From: Tretioscincus oriximinensis
Lineage: Eukaryota; Chordata; Lepidosauria; Squamata; Gymnophthalmidae
Direction: 5' to 3'
DNA length: 64,000 nucleotides
Assembly: GCA_022410635.1 (NCBI GenBank)
Contig: JAJVDF010000018.1
Coordinates: forward strand, 2,326,498-2,390,497
Every line of letters begins with the position of its first letter. Position 1 is the first letter of the stretch. The notes under the pieces were generated by a model. That model had not been told where the DNA came from, did not search any database, and saw nothing but the letters and a program-made list of their open reading frames with translations. The position numbers were made by a program, and so were the translations under genes. Positions 51,096 to 61,889 of the stretch are shown piece by piece.

Positions 51096-51702
51096 ATGAC
51101 TGGTTTGAATATCTCAATAGTCTTTTTCTTTGCCACTGTGGTTCTTTGTGAAGTGACCAGAAGACTTTCCAAGAAGATTTTTCCACCTAAGACATACTCA
51201 TGTTTTGCTAGTGAACTGGCAGGCTCCTTCCAGATGTGTGCCTGCTGCCTTGAACTGAAGATGCTGGTGGACATTGGCCCATGGGGTGGTGGCTTTGGCT
51301 TAGATGTGAGCTTTACTCTCCTCTTTCTTCTTTTCTTGGTTCATGGTGTCTCTTGTGATGGAGCTTCTGGTAACCCCAGTGTCTCTCTCCAGCAATTTCT
51401 AGTTTTAGATTCTTCTTTTATAGAGACCCTGGCCAAAATCTTGGGCCAACTTATGGGAATGAAAACGGCGTGTGTTTTTGCCAAGTACTATTGGTCTAAA
51501 GAATTAACAGACTTGCACATGATTCAGAACTTAATGATACAAGACTGCAATACATCTCTCAACACCTCGGTGTCGCATGGCATTTTTGTGGAAGCCTTGT
51601 GCTCATTTCTTTTCCAGCTAGCAGTAATTAGGTTCCAGAACACCTCTCCCATGTCCAGAGTCCCTATTGTGGCACTTATTATTACAATCCTGGCGTATTC
51701 AG
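51096..51702 (+). CDS. AQP12: AQP12-like exon 1
   Basis: Residues 1-202: the first half-repeat with the first pore box NPS and the hydrophobic helices up to [14 protein letters not shown]. The donor is TATTCAG|GTAAGA. Open reading upstream of the ATG is only four codons and lacks another ATG. Confidence 0.92.
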
Positions 51703-54700
51703 GTAAGAAATCTGACTCAATTTTCTTTTTGTGATATGTATATTTGTCAACGATCAAGGGTGATCTTGATTGGCACAGTGTAATCATTAAGAGGAAGAAG
51801 TTATTTGACATTATTGAGAGCTCCTAAACATGTTCACACCAGTTGGATGTGTGAATATATCCATTAAGAAGTAGTGTTATGGAGTACTTAAACAATGGGA
51901 GGAATATGTCTGAGCAGCAGCACAGGTGAGAAGGACCTGGGTGTTTTGGTAGATCACAGATTAAACATGAGTCAACAGTGTGAAGCAGCTGCAAAAAAGG
52001 CAAACACAATCCTGGGATGTATCAAGAGGGGCATAGAATCTCGCTCACGTGAAGTAATTATTCCTCTCTACAGTACGTTGGTACGACCACACTTGGAATA
52101 TTGTGTTCAGTTCTGGGGCCCCCAATTTAAAAAGGACATTGATAAACTAGAGCAAGTACAAAAGAGAGTTACAAGGATGGTGAGTGGTCTGGAAACCATG
52201 TCCTATGAGGAACGGTTAAAGGATCTAGGGATGTTTAGTCTGCAAAAGAGAAGACTGAGAGGAGATCTGATAGCTGTCTACAAATATTTGAAGGGCTGTC
52301 ACAGAGCAGAGGGATCAGCGCTGTTCTCATTAGCACATGGAAGGACTAGAAACAATGGAATGAAACTGCAAGGGAGTAGATTTAGATTAGATATCAGAAA
52401 AATCTTTCTAACAGTCAGGGTGATAAACCAGTGGAACAGTTTGCCACAGGGGGTGGTGAGTTCGCCGTCACTGGAAGTCTTCAAACAGAGACTGGATAAT
52501 CATCTTTCTGGGATGGTTTAATGAATCCTGCATCGAGCAGGGGGTTGGACTCGATGACACTGGAGGTCCCTTCCAACTCTATGATTCTATGATTCTATGA
52601 ACAAGAAATCCTTTCTGGTCCACAAGAAAGAACAGTAGCCTTGGGACTTGAAGAAGGAGTGTTCCAGACAATTGCCAGAACAGAATATAAAAGGAAGAGG
52701 GATGACTACCAATTCTTTCTTTTTACTTTAAACTTCAAAGCTAAACAATGTTTTTGTGGAATCTGATACTGATTAGAAAATCACACTAATTTTGTCATTC
52801 ATTTTTTATTTTTTACTGTAGTAGCATTTGCCATACAACTAGATAAGCAGCATTTGGTCATTTGAGAAGTCAAAGCTTCCTAAAAGTGGATACCGAGATA
52901 TTAAACAACAGCTCCCTTAATTATTTGACTTTGCCACGCTAATTAGTGCTTGTGAGAGAGTAGTGGAAGCTAAAGTTTTGGAACATATGGACTAAGGCTT
53001 AGAAACAGAGATTTAGATTCTATTTCCACTGCAACATTGAGTCTAGTTTGGGAGGGAAGCAGATGGGATTTGGTTTGAGTTCAGTTCTTCTCCCTTCAAC
53101 TCATACTGGATTTCCTGGCACCACTGGAACCAATAAATTATGTTTGGGTGAAGACATAACACCCTATGTCTTCATTGAGGAAAGGGAGGGCTAGAAACTC
53201 CCCCTGGCCAAAAGCCATTTGGGAGTGTTGCCAGTGGTTTATATGGATGGAAACTGCTGTTTCAGCACTCCATACACATTCTGATGGGTTAGTCAAAGTG
53301 AGACTGATCAAAAAGTGCAATTTCCTCCATTTTCTGATCAATGGTGTTCCCTAGTTTTTTTGTCCAGTTATTGACATGTGCAAAATTGATCATTCGCAAA
53401 TATCAGCGCTGGAAATACATGCCTAAACGTCATTCTGTGGCCACATTTTTCTCTTAGCTGGCAATTCTTTGAATTGATAGTTATGTATGCTGGCAGCAAG
53501 GCATAGTTGCTGTGCTTGCAGTATCCCAGAGGCGGATGTCTCCACCCCAAAATAATGTGCCTTAGACTCACAGATTAAGAGAACAGGACTCGATCTTGAA
53601 AGCCTGTTGGGACAGAGCCTAACTATAGGTAATTAACTTTTTAGTATGCTTTGCCCCTATGCAAATTTAGATGGATGTTACATAGAGGTTTGCATAGGGT
53701 TTGTTTTTGAATTCTACCACTTTTGGTTGGCCAGAGATTAATGTGGACAAACAGATATGCTCCAAGTGCAACTCCTTTCCTTTCTAAGACTTGCTAATTT
53801 TTTTTGTAACTTCTTCTTGGACATTCTGGGAATGAGAATTTAGAAACATATTTCTTTATCCATCTATATTCTACTTTTCTTCCAAAGACTTGGTGAGACA
53901 ATTCTGTCTCCAGTCTCACCAGACAGAAAATCAAATTGAGTAAGAAAAGTAAGCGAACTTTAATAACTGTGAGATACGTTATGTCTACTAAAACTTCCTC
54001 CTTTGCATAACTGTTAAGAGTCACAGGAGCCCTGTCTTCTTTTCCACTTGGTCACCTTGTGTTGTTTTTTCAGAAAAGGAGCAGATTTCACCAGATGCTT
54101 AAACAGACTGTAGTACAGTGGTAGAACAAACTGAACATAAAACAAAGGTTGCCAGTTCAGCCCTAGGCCTCTCCTAGAAGTAGCCAATGGCAAAATACTT
54201 TTGTATATTTGCCAGGAAAACTATTAAGATGCCCATAGAAGTGCCAGGCAGTCAACCATGAATCGGTCATGACTTGGTGATATCTAACAATAAGAACAAG
54301 TCTGTAGTTGTTCTTAATAGCAGCCAATACATAATCATCCTTGTACTTTTGTAAATAGACTGATGTTATATTGTTTCTAGATGGAACTTTGGCAGAGTAG
54401 TAATGCAATATTTTATGTCTCTGAGAACCATTATTTTTAAAGCAACTTTTCACAGGTCCTGTGACAAAACATTACTGATTTTGATCATTTGGGGTATTTT
54501 TGAATTCTGGTAGCTTATTAACTACTTGAAAAGGATTAGTAATATAAGCTCTTCTAGAAAGATAAAAATGGTAAATAGTCAGACAACTTTTTTGTAATCC
54601 AGAAAAACAGAGGATTAATTTAAACAGTATATTTCAAACTGGTTAGTAGTCCATTCTGTGAAATATGATAACTGGTGTTGTAAGCCAATTTGAACGAAGA

Positions 54701-56130
54701 AAAGATGGATTAAATGGTTTGTTTTTCTCTTTGAATAGCTGCACCTTTCACCGGAGCTTTTCTTAATCCTCTCGTGGCCACTGCAGTGACCTTTTCTTGT
54801 TCTGGAAACAACTTTCTCGAGTACATGCAAGTTTATTGGTTGGGACCTATTGCTGGTGAGCCATCTTCCAAACAGAGTGCAAGAAGGTGTAAGAGATCAT
54901 TTCACAGCAGATTACATTCCTTTCAGTCACACTGGGAGGGGACATAGGAGAAAATGCCATCAGCCTCAATAGCAAAGAGAGTGAGGCCCAGGGCAGAGCT
55001 TTTTCACTGGCTACCTCTAGACTATAGAACAGTCTCACCCTGGAGGTTCATCAACCACAGTCACTATATTCATTCAGAGAGTCACTAAAGGCACAGCCTT
55101 TGGCTAAAAAAACAGCTCTCCATTCCTTACTTTCTGGCATAGTTGTTTTTAACATGTTAATTCTGTTTTATTGTTAACTTCCCTAAAGCCTTTGGGTATA
55201 GGACAGTATAGAAATGCAAATAAANAAATAAATAAATAAATAAATGTAGCCAACTGCAGCATGAGATCAAGTGCTGTCAACCAACTTCTAATCCTGGCCC
55301 TGAAAGTCCAATCAATGGTGAAAATTTGTTGTTGGAAGCTGCTTCAGTCTTTGAGAAGAAGGAAGCTCAAAGTGTAGAAACAGGTAGCATTGCTCTGTTC
55401 ATTGTCTGAATGCCTGTTTTCTTCAGATACCTACAGAAGAGGCACATTTTCCAAAAGGGGTGATTGAAAAAAGGCCTGATTGCACCTTTAATTTTGGCTT
55501 TCAAAACCACATATCCATCTGCCTGACACAGTAATGTGGAAAGATAATAAACCACCCCAGCAAATTCTTGGTTGTGAAAATCTAACCAAGGTCGTTCAAG
55601 GACCTGCTAACTCTGGTGCTGTTCTTTCACAGTGTGCGTGTATCTTACAGAGCCATCCCACCCTTATACCAAAAAACCACATAAATATCAGCAGAGTGTA
55701 TTTGTAAATTACATTGAGGTTAATGGTTCTTGTTCTTCATTGCCAGTAGCACACTTGTTTCTAGAAGAAAAGCAACAGGCAAGATTTGATGGCAATTGTA
55801 CTAGTTCTTCTAATAAACCAATGAGATTTTAATCAGACCGCTGAGTGAGCAAGGAATTAAGGAAGATGCAAAGAATGGATGTTTTGTATTCTCTTCCCGG
55901 GAACTTCTAAATAAATTTGAATATCCCATCCCATAAATGATGTACTGATCTGTAACAAGAAACAACGAAACAAATCCTTCAACTGATTATTTCTTTCAGG
56001 AATGCTGATAGCTGTCTTTGTATATCACGGGAATGTTCCACGAATTTTCCGAAGAAACCTGCTTTACAGTCAAAAGAACAAATACAGAATACCCAAGGTG
56101 AAAGGAACCCCAGTTCCTGGGGCTGAATAG
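51096..56130 (+). CDS. AQP12: Aquaporin-12-like water channel (3 exons)
   Basis: Exons 51096-51702, 54739-54855 and 56000-56130 join in frame to 855 bases, 284 residues plus stop TAG (human AQP12A has 295). The start ATG sits in TTCCACCATGA, a good Kozak context. It is a superaquaporin (AQP11/12 group), a multi-pass membrane protein usually inside the cell and in mammals found in pancreatic acinar cells. Family marks: [73 protein letters not shown] and [13 protein letters not shown]. The first NPA box is NPS (93-95) and the second is NPL (212-214); human AQP12 is recalled as NPT and NPA. A CR1 sits in intron 1. It could be called AQP12A or B; one copy is seen. Confidence 0.92.
51893..52600 (+). 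mobile_element. CR1 (family B), long open 3' ORF part
   Basis: From 51895 a 208-codon frame stays open: [54 protein letters not shown] and on to [16 protein letters not shown]. The tail ends GATTCTATGATTCTATG (52583-52599). It is the C-terminal third of CR1 ORF2 and lacks the RT catalytic box. The intact frame suggests it is the youngest CR1 here. It lies inside AQP12-like intron 1, in the same orientation. Confidence 0.93.
52610..54095. other. AQP12-like intron 1, remainder
   Basis: No repeat with clear ends and no coding frame are seen. Composition is ordinary and AT-rich. Confidence 0.4.
54100..54305 (+). mobile_element. tRNA-derived SINE
   Basis: GTGGTAGAACAAACTG and GGTTGCCAGTTCAGCCC form a decayed tRNA-like head. 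The body has TTTGCCAGGAAAACTATTAA and ATCGGTCATGACTTGGTGAT, matching the squamate SINE tail layout (compare ...CATGACTTGACGGCA in other lizards). It is old. Confidence 0.6.
54739..54855 (+). CDS. AQP12: AQP12-like exon 2, second pore box
   Basis: The acceptor is CTTTGAATAG and the donor ATTGCTG|GTGAGC. Residues 203-241: [20 protein letters not shown], then [19 protein letters not shown]. It has Leu in place of the usual Ala in the second NPA box. Confidence 0.92.
54900..55250 (+). mobile_element. L2-like LINE 3' end
   Basis: GCCCAGGGCAGAGCTTTTTC, ACTATAGAACAGTCTCACCC, then CTTTGGGTATAGGACAGTAT and an (AAAT)n tail (about 55218-55245). It is like 23500-23800. It begins just after AQP12-like exon 2. 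Confidence 0.6.
56000..56130 (+). CDS. AQP12: AQP12-like exon 3, C-terminus
   Basis: The acceptor is TTTCTTTCAG. Residues 242-284: [43 protein letters not shown] and stop. The tail is shorter than in human AQP12. Confidence 0.92.
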
Positions 56131-56859
56131 GATCAGGCAAAAACACAAGAGTAGATGCCCAAGACCAACTAATAGTGTACAGGCATCTGGAGATGCACGT
56201 GTTTAGAACTGAAAACTTCTGTCTCTGCATGTTAGCATAAAAAGGTGGACTCTGGGCATCTCTTGATGTCACTTGCAGTAAGAGGAAACCAGATGAACTT
56301 TCACATCAGGTGCAGTTCTGCCATAGAATACAGTGAATGAAACTGGACTTGTTAATTACAGAGATCTGTAAAAGTAGATCAGTATTATTGTTCCACGGCA
56401 AGCCTATACAATCCAAAACCATCTATGGATAGTTTATCTAGAAGCTGATTTTTCAGCTTACATTTTTCCTTTTGTTTTATAAAATGGAGCTGAATGTTTT
56501 CTTTGGCGAGTATTGAATCCAGTTATTCACAGTGCTCTATAGCTGACAGCAAAAGCAAGCTGCAATTTCTTTTTCACCTTACGTTTTTATGGGTTGTTTT
56601 TAAAGCCATAAGAAACAGAGTGNGCACCCAAGACCATATACTAAAACCTGGTTAATTGTCAACATGGGAAAATAAGAGACTGCTGGTTTCGTGGACGGTT
56701 TCTTTCAACTACATTCTGTTTTATTACAAGAAATCCAAAATGTAACAGAAGAAGAAAATGTTTGTATCACACAAACATTTGGTAACCTTTTTCAGAATTG
56801 AAATCTTAGGGGAAGTATTTAAATCTGTTAGAAAGCCCATATTTGTAATTTTTGATGTA

Positions 56860-56865
56860 AATAAA
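56860..56865 (+). terminator. AQP12: Poly(A) signal AATAAA, AQP12-like gene
   Basis: AATAAA in GTAAATAAAGCTTATTTG lies 730 bases after the stop. It fits a 3' UTR of about 0.75 kb and is the clearest signal before the convergent gene. Confidence 0.5.
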
Positions 56866-57074
56866 GCTTATTTGAGCAAAAGCTCTTTATTAATTAATTA
56901 TTGCTTTTTCTTCCAAGTTTTTGTATTTCTGTGGTGGTTTCTTGCAGTCATCTCAGATGACAGGCTATTATTTGGCTGACACCTTATAGATGCAAACTAC
57001 CACTTAAGAAAGTGTATAGATTTCGATCATCATATGAATTAAAATATGTCAAGACCAATGCTATCATCTTGGCT

Positions 57075-57215
57075 GTTTTTATTTACTGGTATATTTATAT
57101 CTGTGTTTCCACAGCTCAAGGCAGGGTACATACTTTTCCCTCCACTTTCATTGTATCCAGATCACAACCCTATGAGGTAGGTCACATTGAGAGACAATGA
57201 GCCCAACTACACCTG
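57075..57215 (-). mobile_element. SINE/L2 tail fragment
   Basis: TTTTTATTTACTGGTATATT, then GCTCAAGGCAGGGTACATAC and ACAACCCTATGAGGTAGGTC, follow the inverted squamate SINE tail (as at 960-1075). It lies between the convergent AQP12-like and GAL3ST genes. Confidence 0.55.
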
Positions 57216-57623
57216 TTTGAATCTACTTTCAAAGTAAGTGCATCAGTCAGGGGCAAGTTGTTGCCTTTCACATTATCACATCTACAAAATTCACCATTGG
57301 GCCAGTGAATGTGGATTGGAAATGGAGAGTCACTTTGCTGATGTGTTCTTCACATTGAAATTGGATCGAAACTAGATTAAAACTTAGGTGCTGCTAAGTC
57401 CAATAACTGGACAACATGAGTCACTGAGCTTAAAGTTTGAGTGCAGACCTGAATCCTATTTTGCCAGTTTCCAGTCCAATATTTCGTTACCTCACACTGG
57501 CTGAAAAATCACTGGAATTGTCTTCTGCACAATTGCATTCATCCAGCTGATCTTTTATCTATTTTGAAATTAACAGGACCACCCGACTGTATTAGGATAC
57601 GTAGCTTTTGGCTGACCCTGCTT

Positions 57624-58463
57624 TCACAATGTCCTGCGATTGTACAGGTTTGGTAAGTGACCTGGATTTCTGGACTTCAAAACTTTCCTAGGGAATTGTT
57701 TCCTATAAAGCAGTCTACTGTACTGAAGTTCAGGAGTCACAAAACGTCGACATATCTGCCTTGTTTTCTTATCTAGCCCAGTTTTCACATTGTAGCCTAG
57801 GATTTTTGCATTCCCATACTGCAGTGGGGCCAATGATGGGTCTGAGATCTTTTTTGCGCTTATACTTCCTCCTTCTTCAAGACACAGATTAGCCAGTTGA
57901 TCTCGCTTCTTCTGAAGTGCCTTTACTTCCTGCTGCATCTTATCCCTTCCAATGTGCCAGTCTATCCTCTCCCAAAAGGTTCTGTTGAAGTGTACATAAA
58001 GCTCCCAGTCCAGCTTGTTCCACTTCTTGATTTCCTCTATAGTGCTTTCCGATAAATGATTTTTTGTGCTCATATCTCTGCTGTTAATTTGGAAAGAGAC
58101 CACATCATCCAATTCCCAACACAAGGCCTCCTTCAGAAGCACCATAGACTCATCGAAATACTCTGATATCAGGAGAAGATCAAAATCTGCCTCTATATTC
58201 CTAAGCATGTGTTGAATATGCCTTGCTGAGAAATTCCCATTGTGGTTGTATCCAAAATCAAATGTCATCAAGTTTTTGGAATAATGGCTATCCCCTGCAG
58301 AGGCATTGTAAAACCTGGATGTGTGGTTGAGAAACTCTTCCAGGTTCCTGGCTTTGGCAAATGAAGACGCTCCTTTGTAGTAGCTGAATGAGGATTCCAT
58401 GAGATGAACAGGATTCCGAAGGATGGAAAAATAAAAGGAAGTGTTTGACATCACTTTGGCAAC
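57624..58463 (-). CDS. GAL3ST2: GAL3ST-like catalytic exon, C-terminal
   Basis: The acceptor is TTGCAAACACAG, then VAKVMSNTSFYFSILRNPVH. 840 bases, 279 residues and a TAA-type stop. It contains several N-glycosylation sequons (NTS, NHT, NAS, NRT) and the conserved HFNRTFWERIDWHIG and ILGYNVKTGLDKKT blocks. Confidence 0.92.
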   Translation of the reverse strand, partial: VAKVMSNTSFYFSILRNPVHLMESSFSYYKGASSFAKARNLEEFLNHTSRFYNASAGDSHYSKNLMTFDFGYNHNGNFSARHIQHMLRNIEADFDLLLISEYFDESMVLLKEALCWELDDVVSFQINSRDMSTKNHLSESTIEEIKKWNKLDWELYVHFNRTFWERIDWHIGRDKMQQEVKALQKKRDQLANLCLEEGGSISAKKISDPSLAPLQYGNAKILGYNVKTGLDKKTRQICRRFVTPELQYSRLLYRKQFPRKVLKSRNPGHLPNLYNRRTL

Positions 58464-60389
58464 CTGTGTTTGCAAGATGGTAAAACATAAGAAAGGATTC
58501 GTATAAGAAAATCCAGCAATCTACAAGAAGCATTGTAGCAAAGTTCTCATTGTTTACTCCATGGCTATCTAAATCAACATCCTTAACTTCTTTTGACTCC
58601 TATTTTATTTATTTTGGGTTTGGATATCATCTGAATTGGCTATTAATGCTGAAATGGCTATGGTGAGTTGCTGTCTGCCTGCATTTTCAGTTTCATTCCC
58701 TTTCTCTTTGCACCAGTCACCAAAGAAACACTCTTCTTCTCACTTAAAAGTAAAATTTTCCATAAGCAACCAGCAGAGAACAGCTTCAGCAGATTTCCTT
58801 CATAGGTTTTATGGTCATGGTTGTATTCAGATTGGTCAATATTCCACTTGAAAGTTGAATTTCTGTTACATTTGCCTCACCAGCAGGTTTTTACATAAAT
58901 TGGCAGATTAAAGCCAATTATTGGTGTACCAGTAAAACCAACTGTTGAATAGGATTACAGTAAAAAGACTGTACTGTGTGGGTAATTCTGGTCAGAAACC
59001 AAGAAATTTGATATTAACAACAAAGTATCCAATAGCGTTTTAGAGGAAGGACTACTGTATGGCCATCAAACAAAATGGCTGATGGAACAGAGTGTGATAT
59101 GATTGGAAAATTTTGCTTGTCAGAAGCTGACAAAACAGCAAAACAATATATTGCAAAGATATGAATGAGGTGCATTAAATTAATAAACTGAATTATCCAG
59201 AAATTCTAGAATAAGCAAGTGCTGTTGGTTATAGCCCACATGTCTTCCATTCTCAATATGTTTTGATTCTCAAAAAATATTAAATAGTGGTGTGTGACTA
59301 CTAATGAATTTTGCTCTCAGATATTCATAGCACATATAACACTTAATATCTTTCTTTTGGCATTGTTCTCTTTCCTGCATAAACCTACAGTCTCACACAT
59401 GCTTTTAAATCATCTTCTCAGCCTTGAAAACCAGAAAAAGATAGTTTAAAAGCACATGTACAGCATGTCCTTATTCTTTTCAACACTCAGCATTGATCAG
59501 TTAAAATAATGGCTCTAATTGGGAGAAAATAACAATTTTGGTTCTTACCTCTGGCTGAAAGAATCTCATGTGATGGCACATTATATTGAACTGGGAATGA
59601 TTTCTTGCTGAAAATCCTTCTACAGCTGGGGCTGCGAAATAATAAGGATAGTACAACTGACTGCCCCCATTGATAGGCAGGGCAAAAGAAAGATTGTGAG
59701 TATCTCCATAGCGGAACAAGATGTTCATGACAGTGCTACTGGCACTCTTGTGTACTTTTAGGAAAAAAATGTCCGTCTGGGGCTTGCATGCTGAACTGTG
59801 AGGGGGCAGGTTTGTTCTAGCTGTTATTCCATCCTTCAGAAGACTCCCTTTTTCTGGATGAGGCTGCTTGCTGTTGGGTTTTGTTGGTGCCCTCTCTGTT
59901 TTCGTGTCTGTTTGACCTTCAAAGACATGCATTTTAGTCGTAGGACCACTAGAAGCATTTTTTCTCCCGTGAGCCCTTAAAGTAGACACAGTCCCTGCTG
60001 CAGATTCAGCCACTGAATTGAGGAAAGTTCCAGGCTTTGCTGAAGCAACAAGCTTTCTATTATCTGCTGAGGTACCCACAATTTGGTCTATTCCTGAAAT
60101 GATTTTGGAACTCTGGTTTTGGTTTTTCAATGCTTTGGTTGTGTGTAAGATCCATATCTTTTTCTCCTCTTCCACGAGGGCTTTTTGCCAGATGCCTTCT
60201 TCACTGTCCAAGTTGGTACCCAACAATTTAGTTTTATTGAGTGCCACTTGCAGTTCTGTTATAGGTCCATTTTTTTCTGTGTCNCTGGAGTTAAACTGTT
60301 GTTGTTTAGCAGTGTTTGAGCTCCTTTGATCCTGGAAGCCATTACTATGGATTGTGCTTTGCTCTGGTTTGAATCTACACCTACAGTAG
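57624..60389 (-). CDS. GAL3ST2: Galactose-3-O-sulfotransferase, GAL3ST2-like (5' exon missing)
   Basis: Two minus-strand exons, 60389-59549 and 58463-57624, encode 559 residues. The enzyme moves sulfate from PAPS to the 3-OH of galactose on glycans, as a type II Golgi membrane protein. Seen: IFFLKVHKSASSTVMNILFR (5'-phosphosulfate-binding loop), YPYYFAAPAVEGFSAR, FNIMCHHMRFF, FYFSILRNPVHLMESSFSYY (3'-phosphate-binding block), LLLISEYFDESMVLLKEALC and PELQYSRLLY near the C-terminus. About 205 residues rich in Lys, Asn, Gln, Ser and Thr precede the catalytic domain. This is a stem much longer than in human GAL3ST2 (398 residues in all). The anchor exon should lie above 60430; I did not find it. 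The paralog call (2 rather than 3 or 4) is an inference, helped by the AQP12 neighbour (both at human 2q37). Confidence 0.85.
58464..59548 (-). other. GAL3ST2: GAL3ST-like intron, no feature seen
   Basis: A 1085-base intron bounded by GT and AG. No clear repeat or internal coding frame is seen. Confidence 0.6.
59549..60389 (-). CDS. GAL3ST2: GAL3ST-like stem and PAPS-loop exon
   Basis: On the minus strand the acceptor is ATGTTTTTCACAG and the donor CAGCCAGAG|GTAAGA. 841 bases; the first base completes a codon from the unseen upstream exon. The stem (exon residues 1 to about 204) is followed by KPQTDIFFLKVHKSASSTV. An N at 60284 hides one residue. A CR1 3' end lies about 41 bases upstream of the acceptor. 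Confidence 0.85.
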
Positions 60390-60430
60390 CTGTGAAAAAC
60401 ATAATATATGGGCTTTTCAGTCATGAGTCA

Positions 60431-61885
60431 GTCATAAGAACATAAGAACATAAGAAGAGCCATACTGGATCAGGCCACAGCCCATCAAGTCCAGCATTCT
60501 GTGTCACACAGAGGCCCACCAGATGTACCTGGGCAGCCTGAACAGAGGAAAGCAAAATATGCTCCTGTTCATGACTCCCTGCAAATGGTATTTCAAGAGT
60601 CCTGCCTGTTGCTCCATCCGGGAGCCGACATCCAGACAACTATCCTAGTATCCATTTATACCCTTAGTGTCCATAAACCTGTCTAGTCCTGTCTTGAAAC
60701 TATCCAAGCTGTTGGCTACTACTACCTCTNNNNNNNNNNNNNNNNNNNNNNNNNNNNNNNNNNNNNNNNNNNNNNNNNNNNNNNNNNNNNNNNNNNNNNN
60801 NNNNNNNNNNNNNNNNNNNNNNNNNNNNNNNNNNNNNNNNNNNNNNNNNNNNNNNNNNNNNNNNNNNNNNNNNNNNNNNNNNNNNNNNNNNNNNNNNNNN
60901 NNNNNNNNNNNNNNNNNNNNNNNNNNNNNNNNNNNNNNNNNNNNNNNNNNNNNNNNNNNNNNNNNNNNNNNNNNNNNNNNNNNNNNNNNNNNNNNNNNNN
61001 NNNNNNNNNNNNNNNNNNNNNNNNNNNNNNNNNNNNNNNNNNNNNNNNNNNNNNNNNNNNNNNNNNNNNNNNNNNNNNNNNNNNNNNNNNNNNNNNNNNN
61101 NNNNNNNNNNNNNNNNNNNNNNNNNNNNNNNNNNNNNNNNNNNNNNNNNNNNNNNNNNNNNNNNNNNNNNNNNNNNNNNNNNNNNNNNNNNNNNNNNNNN
61201 NNNNNNNNNNNNNNNNNNNNNNNNNNNNNNNNNNNNNNNNNNNNNNNNNNNNNNNNNNNNNNNNNNNNNNNNNNNNNNNNNNNNNNNNNNNNNNNNNNNN
61301 NNNNNNNNNNNNNNNNNNNNNNNNNNNNNNNNNNNNNNNNNNNNNNNNNNNNNNNNNNNNNNNNNNNNNNNNNNNNNNNNNNNNNNNNNNNNNNNNNNNN
61401 NNNNNNNNNNNNNNNNNNNNNNNNTCAGCAAACTTGGCTACTTCACTATTTACCTCGGCATCCAGATCATTTATAAATATATTGAAAAGCAAGGGTCCCA
61501 GTACAGATCCCTGGGGTACCCCACTTCTTACCTCTTTCCACTCCGAGAACTGTCCATTTAATACTACCCTCTGTTTTCTATCTTTTAGCCAGTTTCCAAT
61601 CCAGGACAAAGTCTGTCCTCTTATACCATGAGTACGGAGCTTTTTTAGAAGCCTTTGATGAGGGACTTTATCAAAAGCCTTCTGAAAATCTAGATAGACA
61701 ATATGAACTGGATCCCCTTTATCTACATGTTTGTTAACACTCTCAAAGAATTCTAGCAAGTTGGTAAGACATGATTTACGTTTGCTGAAGCCATGCTGAG
61801 TTTCATTCAGCAATGCGTGCTTCTCCATGTGTTTAGTAATTTTGTCCTTAATTATGGTTTCCAACACTTTACCTGGAAATTTCAT
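60431..61885 (-). mobile_element. CR1 (family A) with RT domain, containing the N gap
   Basis: The inverted 3' end is at 60431-60729 (ATAAGAACATAAGAACATAA...). After the gap the minus strand from about 61885 reads [60 protein letters not shown] and ends SEVAKFA just before the catalytic box, which falls in the gap. Both sides are collinear with one CR1, so the gap sits inside a single element of about 1.45 kb. The 5' end is truncated. Confidence 0.88.
60730..61424. other. Assembly gap, 695 Ns
   Basis: This is a run of 695 N. Flanking sequence belongs to one CR1 copy, so the missing part is predicted to be CR1 ORF2 between the RT catalytic box and the 3' tail. Open frames running across it are artefacts. 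Confidence 0.99.
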
Positions 61886-61889
61886 GCCT

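Noticed and set aside
51895..52521. 208-codon open frame as a possible extra AQP12 exon or host gene
   Set aside because: The translation is CR1 ORF2 C-terminus, and the tail GATTCTATGATTCTATG is the CR1 3' end.
54860..55038. Extension of the AQP12-like exon 2 frame past 54855
   Set aside because: A strong donor (GTGAGC) and an in-frame continuation in exon 3 exist; the following sequence is an L2 tail.
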